Source of the DNA: Sporolactobacillus pectinivorans
GTDB taxonomy: Bacteria > Bacillota > Bacilli > Bacillales > Sporolactobacillaceae
Direction of reading: 5' to 3'
Assembly: GCF_002802965.1 (NCBI RefSeq)
Contig: NZ_NXGA01000001.1
Span: 908,744-972,743, forward strand
Length of the DNA stretch: 64,000 nucleotides
Both the position numbers and the translations under genes were made by a program. Each line of letters begins with the position of its first letter. The first letter of the stretch is position 1. The notes beneath the pieces were generated by a model. The model saw only the letters and a list, made by a program, of their open reading frames with translations. It was not told where the DNA came from and searched no databases. This document shows positions 24,464 through 33,313 of the stretch, one piece after another.

Positions 24464-26793
24464 GAATCATCAATCCATTCTATTTGCAGCGTATCAATCA
24501 TGAAGGCGAACCGGACACATTTGACTATAACGTTTCGTTAAAGGAAAAAGAGCTGCAGCGACTTAATGAACAAATAAATCAAAGTAGGGAAAGAACGAAG
24601 AAACGGATTAAAGAGTCCAAAGAAAAAATTGCCGAGATGTATATTCGAATTGAAAAGTTGCTCCGGAATAATGAGCAATCGCAACCATTGGATGAGGCTC
24701 TAACCCATGGTGAACAGGCAAACCATGCATTTGGCAGCCTGAGAATCGGAGAACGTTTGCTGATACGAGGCGCTATCACCGCCGAACAATTGAATCAGGC
24801 GCTTGAAGATCAAAGCAGACACGGGGGAAGAATCGGGGATACACTTGTGCATCTGGGGTATGTCACGCGCGATCAGGTAGAGCAGATCCTTGATCAGTCA
24901 TTTCGAAGGCTCCTTCTTGGTGAACAATTAGTTCAATCAGGGGATCTGAGGCGAGAAGAGCTGCAGAAAGCTCTGCGCTATCAGGAGAAGATCGGCGGCG
25001 ATATTGGTGAAATCCTGCTTTCCATGAATTTGATCACTCAGAACCAGCTTTATGGGGCGTTGGCTGTGCAGAATCAGGTGGGACGGCTGATTTCTTACAA
25101 TAAATATGACGCTGAAAAAAATAAAATACCTAAAGGACTGGCCAGTCAGTATCATGCAATCGTGATTAGCCGGTCAGTCGAAAGGTGTGTCATCGCGGTT
25201 GAAACGCTGCTGAATAGCAAGCAGCTCTCGACGCTTTCTAAACAGCTGGATGTGCCGGTGACACAAGTTTTAGCTTCCCCTTGGGAAATGGAAGATATGT
25301 GGGGGGATATTTACAAGAAAGAATTTTTGAATGAAAGTACTGATAAGTTGAAAAATGAGCAGCCGGAAAACTCAGCAAGCGAGACTTTTACGCTCTCTCA
25401 GATTGTCTGCATGATCATTCTTAGCATTATGATTGCCGCCTCGCTTCTCTGGAATTGGTTTTATACACTGGTTATCATCAATATTATCATCCAGCTGGTT
25501 TATTTTGGGATGTCTATAACCAAGTTTGTGCTTATCCTATACGGTACGAGAGAAACCGCTCAGTTAAGGATCACGGACGAAGAGATTGCTGCGATTAATG
25601 AACGAGATTTACCGATGTACACGATTTTAGTGCCCATGTATAAAGAAAGCAATGTCATACCGAAACTGGTGACTAATTTGAGTCAACTGGATTATCCGAA
25701 AAACAAATTGGATATCCGCCTGCTTATTGAGCAAGATGATGTGGAAGCGCAGCAAGTCATTCAATCTATGAATCTCCCGCTCTATTTTCAGACTATTGTT
25801 GTTCCTGATGGTCAGCCGAAAACAAAACCGAAAGCTTGCAATTATGGTTTGATTCGCGCGCGCGGCGATTATATTGTCATCTACGATGCTGAAGATCAGC
25901 CCGATCGTGATCAGTTAAAGAAAGTTTTTCTCGCCTTTCAGAAAAGCCCGGAGAGTACAGCCTGCATTCAGGCCAAACTGAACTATTTTAACAGTGATCA
26001 GAATTTATTAACACGCTTTTTTACACAGGAATATAGTAATTGGTTTGAGCTCATGCTTCCCGGTGTCATGCAAATCAACGTTCCAATACCTTTAGGTGGG
26101 ACATCAAACCATTTTAAAACAGATGTGTTGAAAAAGCTGGGTGCATGGGATCCGTACAATGTCACCGAAGATGCCGATTTGGGCATTCGCTTGTATAAAC
26201 AGAAATATACAACGAAGGTGGTGGATTCGCGAACGCTTGAAGAAGCAAACAGCCGCTCCCGGAACTGGATCAGGCAGCGTTCCAGGTGGATTAAGGGTTA
26301 TATGCAGACTTGGCTGGTTCATATGCGCCATCCTCTGAGGCTGCGCAAAGAACTTGGATTCAAGGGCTTTTGGGGGGCCCAGTTCATGCTTCTCTCGTCC
26401 CCTTTGCTTCCGATGCTGAATCCGATTTTCTGGTCATTGCTCGTTCTCTGGTATGCGACACACGCGGGCTGGATTCATGATTTCTTTCCCGGAGCAATCT
26501 ATTATCTTGCAGCCGTTCAACTGATTATCGGGAACTTTCTGTTTATTTACACAAATATGGCAGGCACTTACTGGGTTGTTCATGATCTGTATCGCAAGAA
26601 AGAAACCTGGCTTTCTTATGGATTAGTAAAATACGCGCTTTTCACGCCCATCTACTGGGTGATGATGAGCATTGCTTCACTGAAGGCTCTCTGGCAGCTC
26701 ATTAGAAAACCATTCTATTGGGAAAAGACGGTTCACGGCTTCGATACGCAAAGCCACTCCACTCCATCATCCGGTGAAAAAATACAGGTTTAG
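24460..26793 (+). CDS. MshEN (c-di-GMP) domain fused to GT2 glycosyltransferase
   Basis: The 777-residue protein has an N-terminal coiled coil (residues about 25-70), then a MshEN/GSPII_E_N unit with two 24-residue motifs of the form RIGxxLxxxGxxxxxxLxxxL..Q at 95-118 and 124-147, separated by 5 residues as in c-di-GMP-binding MshE. A second, degenerate unit follows (about 151-205). Two membrane segments lie near 310-360, then a family 2 glycosyltransferase (LVPMYKESNV, YDAEDQPD, TEDADLG, RQRSRWIKGY) and C-terminal membrane helices. It is probably a processive polysaccharide synthase whose activity responds to c-di-GMP. Confidence 0.88.
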   Translation: MRIINPFYLQRINHEGEPDTFDYNVSLKEKELQRLNEQINQSRERTKKRIKESKEKIAEMYIRIEKLLRNNEQSQPLDEALTHGEQANHAFGSLRIGERLLIRGAITAEQLNQALEDQSRHGGRIGDTLVHLGYVTRDQVEQILDQSFRRLLLGEQLVQSGDLRREELQKALRYQEKIGGDIGEILLSMNLITQNQLYGALAVQNQVGRLISYNKYDAEKNKIPKGLASQYHAIVISRSVERCVIAVETLLNSKQLSTLSKQLDVPVTQVLASPWEMEDMWGDIYKKEFLNESTDKLKNEQPENSASETFTLSQIVCMIILSIMIAASLLWNWFYTLVIINIIIQLVYFGMSITKFVLILYGTRETAQLRITDEEIAAINERDLPMYTILVPMYKESNVIPKLVTNLSQLDYPKNKLDIRLLIEQDDVEAQQVIQSMNLPLYFQTIVVPDGQPKTKPKACNYGLIRARGDYIVIYDAEDQPDRDQLKKVFLAFQKSPESTACIQAKLNYFNSDQNLLTRFFTQEYSNWFELMLPGVMQINVPIPLGGTSNHFKTDVLKKLGAWDPYNVTEDADLGIRLYKQKYTTKVVDSRTLEEANSRSRNWIRQRSRWIKGYMQTWLVHMRHPLRLRKELGFKGFWGAQFMLLSSPLLPMLNPIFWSLLVLWYATHAGWIHDFFPGAIYYLAAVQLIIGNFLFIYTNMAGTYWVVHDLYRKKETWLSYGLVKYALFTPIYWVMMSIASLKALWQLIRKPFYWEKTVHGFDTQSHSTPSSGEKIQV

Positions 26794-26811
26794 GAAGAGG
26801 AAGGTGAAAGT

Positions 26812-27960
26812 ATGGATATCAGTGTCATTATTCCGACATTTAATGAGGGAGACAATGTCCATCTGATCGCTGAACGGTTGAAGAAAGTACTCTTACCCTT
26901 AAATAGACCCTTTGAAATCCTGTTTATGGATGACAGCATAGATGATACACCAGATCGGCTGAATGAATTGGCCAAACGCAATCCATTTGTTCATTATATT
27001 CATCGAACGAGCGAACGCGGTTTGGCCAAGGCTGTTGTTGAGGGGCTGCATCACGCGAATGGAAAAATATTGGTTGTTATGGATGCCGATCTCCAGCATC
27101 CGCCGGAAAGCATCCCGGAAATGGTGAAGAAAATTGAAGAGGGCTATCAGATGGTCATCCCATCCCGCTTCGTCAAGGGTGGCAGTGATGGAGGATTGAA
27201 CAGTTATCGTAAATTTGTTTCATGGACAGCGAGAATCATAGCTAGACTGACTCTTAAGAGGCTGAGAAAGATCACCGATCCGACAAGCGGTTTCTTCGCT
27301 GTCCGTAAAGAGGCTATTGTCGGAAAAGAATTTCAACCGATTGGCTGGAAAATCCTCTTGGAAATCATTGTCCGTGCAAATATAGATCGAATCGCGGAAA
27401 TACCCTACCAGTTTCATGCGCGGGATCTGGGCAGTTCAAAAATGAGTGCGGTTGAACAGCTGAGGTATCTTATTCATCTTGCCAAGCTAGTGCTGGCAAG
27501 TGAAGAAGATCGGCGGTTTTATTTATTCAGCGCTGTGGGCTTGAGTGGCGTTGTCGTCAATCTTGCCTTCTATAAACTGTTTCTTATGTCAAACTTATCA
27601 GTCATTGTGGCTTTTTTACTTTCATCCGGAATCAGTATCTTCACAAATTTTCTTCTGAATAACTCATTTACCTGGAAGATGGAAGGATCGGGCGGCTGGT
27701 TTTCCTGGGGAACCCGTTTACTGAAGTATGTTATTGTTGCTTCAGGAGGGCTTTGCGTCTCCGGTGCAATAGTGTCTTTTTTTCATTATTTTATCAACCT
27801 TCCGGCGATGATCAGCGGAATAATCGGTATCGTGGCCGGCATTGTCTGGAACTTCTTCCTGAACGACAAATGGACATTCTCGACAAGTAAAAAGTACATG
27901 CTCCCAGAAGTCAAATCACTTACAGAGCGGGATACGGTGATACACGATGTCGAAAAATAA
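26812..27960 (+). CDS. DPM1-like GT2 glycosyltransferase with GtrA domain
   Basis: The 382-residue protein starts with a dolichol-phosphate-mannose-synthase-like GT2 domain (VIIPTFNEGDNV, MDADLQHPPESIPEMV, LLEIIVRA) and ends with a four-helix GtrA domain from about residue 235 (FSAVGLSGVVVNLAFYKLF and NFFLNDKWTF). It would charge undecaprenyl phosphate with a sugar that the following membrane transferase uses. GGAAGAGGAAGG precedes the ATG. The stop overlaps the next gene by 14 bp. Confidence 0.9.
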   Translation: MDISVIIPTFNEGDNVHLIAERLKKVLLPLNRPFEILFMDDSIDDTPDRLNELAKRNPFVHYIHRTSERGLAKAVVEGLHHANGKILVVMDADLQHPPESIPEMVKKIEEGYQMVIPSRFVKGGSDGGLNSYRKFVSWTARIIARLTLKRLRKITDPTSGFFAVRKEAIVGKEFQPIGWKILLEIIVRANIDRIAEIPYQFHARDLGSSKMSAVEQLRYLIHLAKLVLASEEDRRFYLFSAVGLSGVVVNLAFYKLFLMSNLSVIVAFLLSSGISIFTNFLLNNSFTWKMEGSGGWFSWGTRLLKYVIVASGGLCVSGAIVSFFHYFINLPAMISGIIGIVAGIVWNFFLNDKWTFSTSKKYMLPEVKSLTERDTVIHDVEK

Positions 27961-29551
27961 CCGCCTGGCTGTTTGGGTGCTTGGCATTCTGGTGCTTTTC
28001 AGTGAATTGCTGTTTGGTATCTGGATGGCGCATTGGAATCATTTTGTCCCTGGAGATGCAGTCAGCAGAGTTGCCAATGCCTACTATGTTCTATTCAGCC
28101 GTCAACCGCACTTAGCGGCGATTGGTTTTGTCTGGAATCCTTTGCCTAGTCTGCTGATGATTCCAATTCTGCTTGCCAAGCCTTGGTTTCCTGAATTGGC
28201 GTCAGAGGGCATCGCTGGAATTATCCTGACCTCATTGTTTGCATCGGGAACCGCTATGCTCCTGTTCAGAAGCTTTCTCAGAAGGGGGACTCCGCTGCTT
28301 TTCAGTACCGCTCTTGTGATCCTGTTCTCTTTTAATCCTTTTATTTTTTACTATGGATCAAATGGCATGAGTGAAATGATTTTTATCTTCTTTTTGGTCT
28401 GCTGCGTGACGGCATTCCTCGACTGGCTGGATTCAAAAAGTGCGATTTCAATGATTTTAATCGGATTTTCTTTGGCGCTTGCCTTCTTTACCCGATATGA
28501 GACAATATTTTTCGGGCTTGCACTTGCCGCATCCCTGATGCTTATTGTTTGGAGACGGCGCCCGAAAAACGATCAGCCGACATATGGAATTACGGCCACC
28601 TATCAGAAATTGGAAGCGAGTGAACTTATAGCCTTGCTTCCTGTTATTTATGCCGTACTGATCTGGGCTCTATTGAACTGGTCCATTATGGGTGACGGCC
28701 TGTACTTCTTGCGTTCCAATTATTCGAATCTAGCTCAGTCTGAAGGGCTGAGTAAAAATCCGCTTATTGCTCCTGTGATAGGAAATCTGGGTAATTCCTT
28801 GCTGTTTGTGGCAGAAAGAAGTGTCCCCTTTCTTATTCCGTTAGCGTCCATTATCGTTATGCGGTTGATGAGAAAAAAACTTTTACGTGTGGATTTTGTC
28901 TGTTTGTTGCTGTTCGTTTTTTCCATTCCACTCATGCAGCTTATCATGCTTTATAAGGGTTCTTCATATGGCTGGCTCAGATTCTTTTCCTACCCATTGC
29001 CGCTTGTATTCGCGTGGCTGCCCTATGAGCTGCAGAAGCAGAAAGAAAGGGGGCGTCAGTTTTACATGATCGGGGGCTGCATGACACTCATCTTTTTAGG
29101 GGGGGCTGCCTATGTGACCGGCTATTTCATGAATAACAGCAGACTGGCCCCTGAAGAACACGAGGCCATTCATTATAGGCAAAGTACTACTTTTGCGAGT
29201 AATCGGCTATCGATGAATGTTGCAAATGAATTGGATCAGCGGTTGATGAGCGATCCTAAAGCATCTATTTTAATGGATTCTTTTAATGCTTTTCAAATTA
29301 TTCTGGATATGAAACGATCGAATCAGCTGATTATTACAAGCGATCTCGATTTTAAAAAGGCGTTGAATAATCCTGTTGGAAGGAAGATCAGTTATATTCT
29401 TGTGCCTCGCCCGGTTGGTGTGGCATCACTGAACGCAGTAAACGAACGCTATCATGACTTCTTCAGCAGGGGGGCTCCATTTGCGAAACTGGAGAAACAA
29501 TATGGAAATGATTGGCGGCTTTACCGGGTGGTTGATCCAGCGAAGAGGTAG
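27947..29551 (+). CDS. Polytopic membrane glycosyltransferase (GT39/ArnT-like), copy 1
   Basis: The 534-residue protein has about ten to eleven hydrophobic segments and an extracytoplasmic C-terminal portion of some 130 residues. The first loop after helix one carries acidic and polar residues (WNHFVPGDAVSRVANAYYVL) as in GT-C transferases that use lipid-linked sugars. It overlaps the DPM1-like/GtrA gene and probably uses its product. A diverged second copy follows. Confidence 0.72.
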   Translation: MSKNNRLAVWVLGILVLFSELLFGIWMAHWNHFVPGDAVSRVANAYYVLFSRQPHLAAIGFVWNPLPSLLMIPILLAKPWFPELASEGIAGIILTSLFASGTAMLLFRSFLRRGTPLLFSTALVILFSFNPFIFYYGSNGMSEMIFIFFLVCCVTAFLDWLDSKSAISMILIGFSLALAFFTRYETIFFGLALAASLMLIVWRRRPKNDQPTYGITATYQKLEASELIALLPVIYAVLIWALLNWSIMGDGLYFLRSNYSNLAQSEGLSKNPLIAPVIGNLGNSLLFVAERSVPFLIPLASIIVMRLMRKKLLRVDFVCLLLFVFSIPLMQLIMLYKGSSYGWLRFFSYPLPLVFAWLPYELQKQKERGRQFYMIGGCMTLIFLGGAAYVTGYFMNNSRLAPEEHEAIHYRQSTTFASNRLSMNVANELDQRLMSDPKASILMDSFNAFQIILDMKRSNQLIITSDLDFKKALNNPVGRKISYILVPRPVGVASLNAVNERYHDFFSRGAPFAKLEKQYGNDWRLYRVVDPAKR

Positions 29552-29703
29552 ATGCATTGCCGAGGACGCCCGATGTAAGTGAACTGTTGATCAGATAAAT
29601 GGAAATTTTTGAAAGACGTTATCGAACTATCTCTTGTATGAAATAATGGCCAGAGACGGTCTCTTACCAGTGGTGTATGAGGCGTTTTTGACGAAGTCGC
29701 CTA

Positions 29704-29793
29704 GAATTTTTTCTTAATGACAAATGGATATTTTCAATAGACGAGAAGAATGTTGTGAAGGATAGTTTTGAGTACTATAAGAGAATACGGTGA
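29704..29793 (+). pseudogene. Remnant 3' end of the GtrA-domain gene
   Basis: The frame EFFLNDKWIFSIDEKN ending at TGA 29791-29793 repeats the end of the DPM1-like/GtrA gene (NFFLNDKWTFSTSKKY). It lies the same distance before copy 2 of the membrane protein as the intact end does before copy 1. It has no start. It is the scar of the tandem duplication that made the two membrane genes. Confidence 0.85.
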
Positions 29794-29799
29794 TGAACG

Positions 29800-31419
29800 A
29801 TGTCAAAAAGTGAACGGTTTACAACCTGGATTTTAGCCGCTCTGACCTTAGTTGCAGAGTTGATATTTGGTATCTGGATGGCACATTGGAATCATTTCAT
29901 TCCGAATGATTCATTAAGTCGTGTTGCAAATGCGTACTATGTCCTTTTTAGTCGGGATCGGAGCTTGTCTGCCATTGGTTTTATTTGGAATCCACTACCA
30001 AGCCTTCTTATAATGCCGATTCTGCTGTTTAAGCCCCTTTTGCCTGAACTGGCCTATGAAGGGATAGCAAGCGTGATACTTACAGCTATATTCGCGTCGG
30101 CTACAGTTTTTATACTGATACGAAATTTTATCAGATGGACACATTCGCTTGTAATCAGTACTGTCATCATTCTATTGTTCATTTTTAACCCTTTTATCTT
30201 TCTGTATGGATCAAACGGAATGAGTGAAATGATCTTCATCTATTTCATTGTTGCGTGTGTTATCGGCTTGATTCAAAGCATGGATGATCAGGGAACAATA
30301 TCGATGGTCATGATCGGATTTTGTTTAGCGCTCGGCTTTTTAACACGGTATGAATCTGTTGCATTTGGTTTTTTCTTAGCACTCAGTTTTGCAATCAATA
30401 TACTAGCAAGCAGAAGGACTTCACAAGGCTTTAAACTTTCATATAAAGAAACTTATCAAAAGTTGGAAGCCAGCGAATTAATCTTATTAACGCCAGCTAT
30501 TTACACTGGACTGATATGGATCTTCCTTAACTTCACTATAATGGGGAATCCACTCTACTTTTTAAACTCAAGTTATTCTAATCTTGCACAGTCAGAGGGA
30601 TTAAAAAATAGCGCGACGGTTAGTGGAATAATTGGTCATTTGCCTGCTGTACTGTTATTTGTTCTGGAAAGAAGCGCGTGCTTTTTAGTCCCCTTAGTTG
30701 CCATTATCATGATACGTATTATCCGCAGAGATCTGTTTAAGACGGATTTTTTAGTGCTCCTGTTACTTATACTATCCATACCTTTGATGCAAATTTACAT
30801 GCTTTATAAGGGAGCTTCTTTTGGATGGCTTCGATTTTTTGTCTACCCGTTGCCAATCATTTTCGCATGGCTTCCCTACGAACTTAAGCGTTTAAAAAAT
30901 AGTGGGAAATATATTCGTTTTGTGGGTTATTTTGCGATTATTCTCTGCTTGATTGCCAGCAGTATTTCAACTTTTATTGTGATGCACAATGGAAGAATGG
31001 CCCCTGATGAATATCAGGCCATTCATTACAAGGATAGTGAAGCCGTACAACTGTCCCGGATCTCGTTAAAAATTGCGCGTGATATTGATCGAAGGGTTCA
31101 AAAAAACAGGAGTGCGAAGTTTCTGATGGATTCCTTTAGTTCAAATAGAGTGATTCTTACTACGAGATACCCGCAAAATATCGTGATCACAAGTGACAGA
31201 GATTTTAAAAACAGTCTGAAAGATCCTGTGAAATATAATATTAATTATCTGCTCGTTCCCTCAACAGGTCAGGCATCAAAGTATGGACTGGATGCGATTA
31301 ATCAACAGTATCCGCATCTCTATCAGAGCGGAGCAAAGTTTGCGAAATTAGATAAAGATTATGGTGACGGTTGGCGGCTATATAAAATAATTAGCACAAA
31401 TAAAAAGAGCAATAAATGA
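29800..31419 (+). CDS. Polytopic membrane glycosyltransferase (GT39/ArnT-like), copy 2
   Basis: The 539-residue protein is a paralogue of the preceding gene along its entire length (WIMAHWNHF, SRVANAYYVLFSR, SNGMSEMIFI, YSNLAQSEG, GWRLY shared). Its codons are more AT-rich than those of copy 1, so the copies have been diverging for some time. The extracytoplasmic tail keeps the pattern SDRDFKNSLKDPV. It may add a different sugar or have taken over from copy 1. No clear SD except weak AT-rich sequence is seen before ATG 29800. Confidence 0.72.
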   Translation: MSKSERFTTWILAALTLVAELIFGIWMAHWNHFIPNDSLSRVANAYYVLFSRDRSLSAIGFIWNPLPSLLIMPILLFKPLLPELAYEGIASVILTAIFASATVFILIRNFIRWTHSLVISTVIILLFIFNPFIFLYGSNGMSEMIFIYFIVACVIGLIQSMDDQGTISMVMIGFCLALGFLTRYESVAFGFFLALSFAINILASRRTSQGFKLSYKETYQKLEASELILLTPAIYTGLIWIFLNFTIMGNPLYFLNSSYSNLAQSEGLKNSATVSGIIGHLPAVLLFVLERSACFLVPLVAIIMIRIIRRDLFKTDFLVLLLLILSIPLMQIYMLYKGASFGWLRFFVYPLPIIFAWLPYELKRLKNSGKYIRFVGYFAIILCLIASSISTFIVMHNGRMAPDEYQAIHYKDSEAVQLSRISLKIARDIDRRVQKNRSAKFLMDSFSSNRVILTTRYPQNIVITSDRDFKNSLKDPVKYNINYLLVPSTGQASKYGLDAINQQYPHLYQSGAKFAKLDKDYGDGWRLYKIISTNKKSNK

Positions 31420-31509
31420 TGAACAGTCAGTGACTTTTTAAACCGCAAAAACAGAAGATTTCTGAGAATAAACTCAGAGCCGGGAAACGTTACAGATTCC
31501 CAGTTTAAA

Positions 31510-31543
31510 GGCTTCTACCCAAGGAAGGGCGGAGTCTTTTTTT
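31510..31543 (+). terminator. Terminator at end of the polysaccharide operon
   Basis: GGCTTC (31510-31515) pairs with GGAGTC (31531-31536) with wobbles and CCC/GGG extends it inward; TCTTTTTTT follows. Two smaller hairpins precede it (31461-31478 and 31482-31501). It could instead be a leader attenuator for the transporter operon that starts 130 bp on. Confidence 0.6.
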
Positions 31544-31609
31544 GTTGTACCTGGTATATCTCATAACTTAGTAGACAGAATGCGCCTGATTGGACAGAAA
31601 AAATTATGT

Positions 31610-31627
31610 CATGTACACTTTTACATG
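31610..31627. promoter_or_regulatory. Inverted repeat upstream of the osmoprotectant operon
   Basis: CATGTA-CACTTT-TACATG has perfect 6-bp arms and lies 43 bp before the TTG start of the first permease gene. Position and form suit a repressor operator such as those used by GbsR/OpcR-type regulators of Opu systems, but no regulator gene is in view. Confidence 0.5.
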
Positions 31628-31669
31628 TGACTAGGGAAATCCGTTACTGAGAAGGAAGGCTGTCCGTTA

Positions 31670-32314
31670 TTGAACTTGCTATTCAGCGCTCTGCACTACA
31701 TCCAGAATAATCGTCAGGCGTTTGATCAGGCGCTGATCACTCATCTGGAATTAAGCGGTCTGGCCCTTCTCATCGGGTTCTGCATCAGTGTGCCGTTAGG
31801 CATTATATCCGCAAAATATGCCAGGCTTTCGGCAATTGTGATGAGCGTGATTAATGGTTTGAGAGTGATACCGAGTCTCGCAATCCTTGTCTTGATCATG
31901 CCCGTTCTTGGGACGGGATTTATGCCTGCACTCGTCGCTTTAACGATTCTATCCTGCCCGCCCATCCTCATTAACACGTTTCTTGGCATTCAGCGTGTGG
32001 ACCGCCAAGTCATTGAGTCGGCAGAGGGAATGGGCATGAATCGTCGCTGGATTTTGGGGAAGATTGAACTTCCTCTGGCTCTTCCACTGATCATTTCGGG
32101 CGTACGGACCGCGGCAGTCGAAGTCATTTCCAGTGCAACACTGGCTGCCTTTATTGGAGGCGGCGGGCTGGGTACATTCATTATCAACGGACTCGGATTG
32201 TATAATTTTGCATTACTGCTTGTAGGGGCCGTTCCGGTGGCCCTTTTGGCGATTTGTTCCGAACTTTGTTTCAGCATCATCGAACGCTGGGTTACTAAAT
32301 ATCGCAACGTTTAA
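31670..32314 (+). CDS. Osmoprotectant ABC permease 1 (OpuCB/ProW type)
   Basis: The 214-residue permease has five to six hydrophobic segments and the binding-protein-dependent transport signature around ESAEGMGMNRRWILGKIELPLALP. The length and order fit OpuB/OpuC-type choline, carnitine or glycine betaine importers. It starts at TTG with AAGGAAGG upstream. The gene order permease, binding protein, ATPase, permease differs from B. subtilis opuC (ATPase first) and resembles ProVWX/YehZYXW-like arrangements. Confidence 0.88.
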   Translation: MNLLFSALHYIQNNRQAFDQALITHLELSGLALLIGFCISVPLGIISAKYARLSAIVMSVINGLRVIPSLAILVLIMPVLGTGFMPALVALTILSCPPILINTFLGIQRVDRQVIESAEGMGMNRRWILGKIELPLALPLIISGVRTAAVEVISSATLAAFIGGGGLGTFIINGLGLYNFALLLVGAVPVALLAICSELCFSIIERWVTKYRNV

Positions 32315-32332
32315 AACTATGGAGGTGCGCGT

Positions 32333-33274
32333 GTGGGACGATCAAAAAATGCTTATATTTTTGGCTTTGGCGCTATTGTAGTTGTTGTTATCATCGTTAT
32401 TCTTAGTATTTCGCTTTTTTCAAAAGGGAACGGAAGTTCAAACGGATCTTCAGGAAAAAATGAGACAGTAACGATTGGATCAAAGAACTTTACAGAAAGC
32501 CTGATTCTAGGCGAAATGTATTCCGATGCATTGGAAAATGCAGGTTATAAAGTGAACAGAAAATTGAATTTGGGCGGGACACTTATTGCCCACGAAGCGT
32601 TGGTCAAGGGCCAAATTGATATGTATCCGGAATACACCGGTACGGGTTTGATGGATATCTTGAAACAAAAGGAAATGACCAATGCGAATGCCGTTTATAA
32701 CGATGTTGCAAAGGCGTATAAAAAGAAGTGGAACTTGATTTGGTTGAAACCGACTCAAGCGAATGATTCACAGGGTTTGGCAGTGACAAAAAAGATCTCG
32801 GACAAATATAACATTCATACCTTTTCCGATCTGGCTAAAGAAGCCCCAAACATCAGATTTGCCGCGACTCCGGAATTTAATGACCGCGCGGATGGTCTGA
32901 AAGGATTGAAAAAAGCGTACGGAGGATTTAACTTTAAAAGCAACCAACTCTTTGATTATGGAATCAAATACAACGTTCTGCTTCAGGGCAAGGAGGACGC
33001 AACAGTTGCTTTCACAACGGATGGACAATTAACAAATAAGAATCTGGTTTTGCTGAAGGACGACAAGCATTTTTATCCTCCCTATTATGTTTGTCCGGTA
33101 ATCAGGGAGAGCGTGATCAAGCATGATCCAAAGATTGTAAAAGTGCTCAATGAAGTTTCATCGAAACTGGACAGTAAAGTGATGCAGGAACTTAATGCAA
33201 AAGTAGACATACAGAAGCAGAGCTATCAGACTGTGGCCAAAGATTTTTTGATTAAAGAAGGTATCATTAAATAA
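32333..33274 (+). CDS. Osmoprotectant ABC substrate-binding protein, membrane-anchored
   Basis: The 313-residue protein holds the OpuAC-type domain (TIGSKNFTESLILGEMY, GGTLIAHEALVKGQIDMYPEYTGTG) after an N-terminal hydrophobic helix (residues about 8-30). No lipobox Cys is present, so it is probably held by an uncleaved signal anchor or released, unlike the usual OpuCC lipoprotein. The start is GTG 32333 with GGAGGTG close upstream. It would bind betaine, choline or carnitine. Confidence 0.87.
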   Translation: MGRSKNAYIFGFGAIVVVVIIVILSISLFSKGNGSSNGSSGKNETVTIGSKNFTESLILGEMYSDALENAGYKVNRKLNLGGTLIAHEALVKGQIDMYPEYTGTGLMDILKQKEMTNANAVYNDVAKAYKKKWNLIWLKPTQANDSQGLAVTKKISDKYNIHTFSDLAKEAPNIRFAATPEFNDRADGLKGLKKAYGGFNFKSNQLFDYGIKYNVLLQGKEDATVAFTTDGQLTNKNLVLLKDDKHFYPPYYVCPVIRESVIKHDPKIVKVLNEVSSKLDSKVMQELNAKVDIQKQSYQTVAKDFLIKEGIIK

Positions 33275-33313
33275 CTGCAGAGATTGAAAAGATTATTTAA
33301 AGGAAGGTACCCC

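Noticed and set aside
31461..31543. Hairpin series as a known riboswitch (glycine or c-di-AMP) for osmoprotectant uptake.
   Set aside because: None of the conserved core strings of those classes is present; a terminator for the upstream operon explains it adequately.
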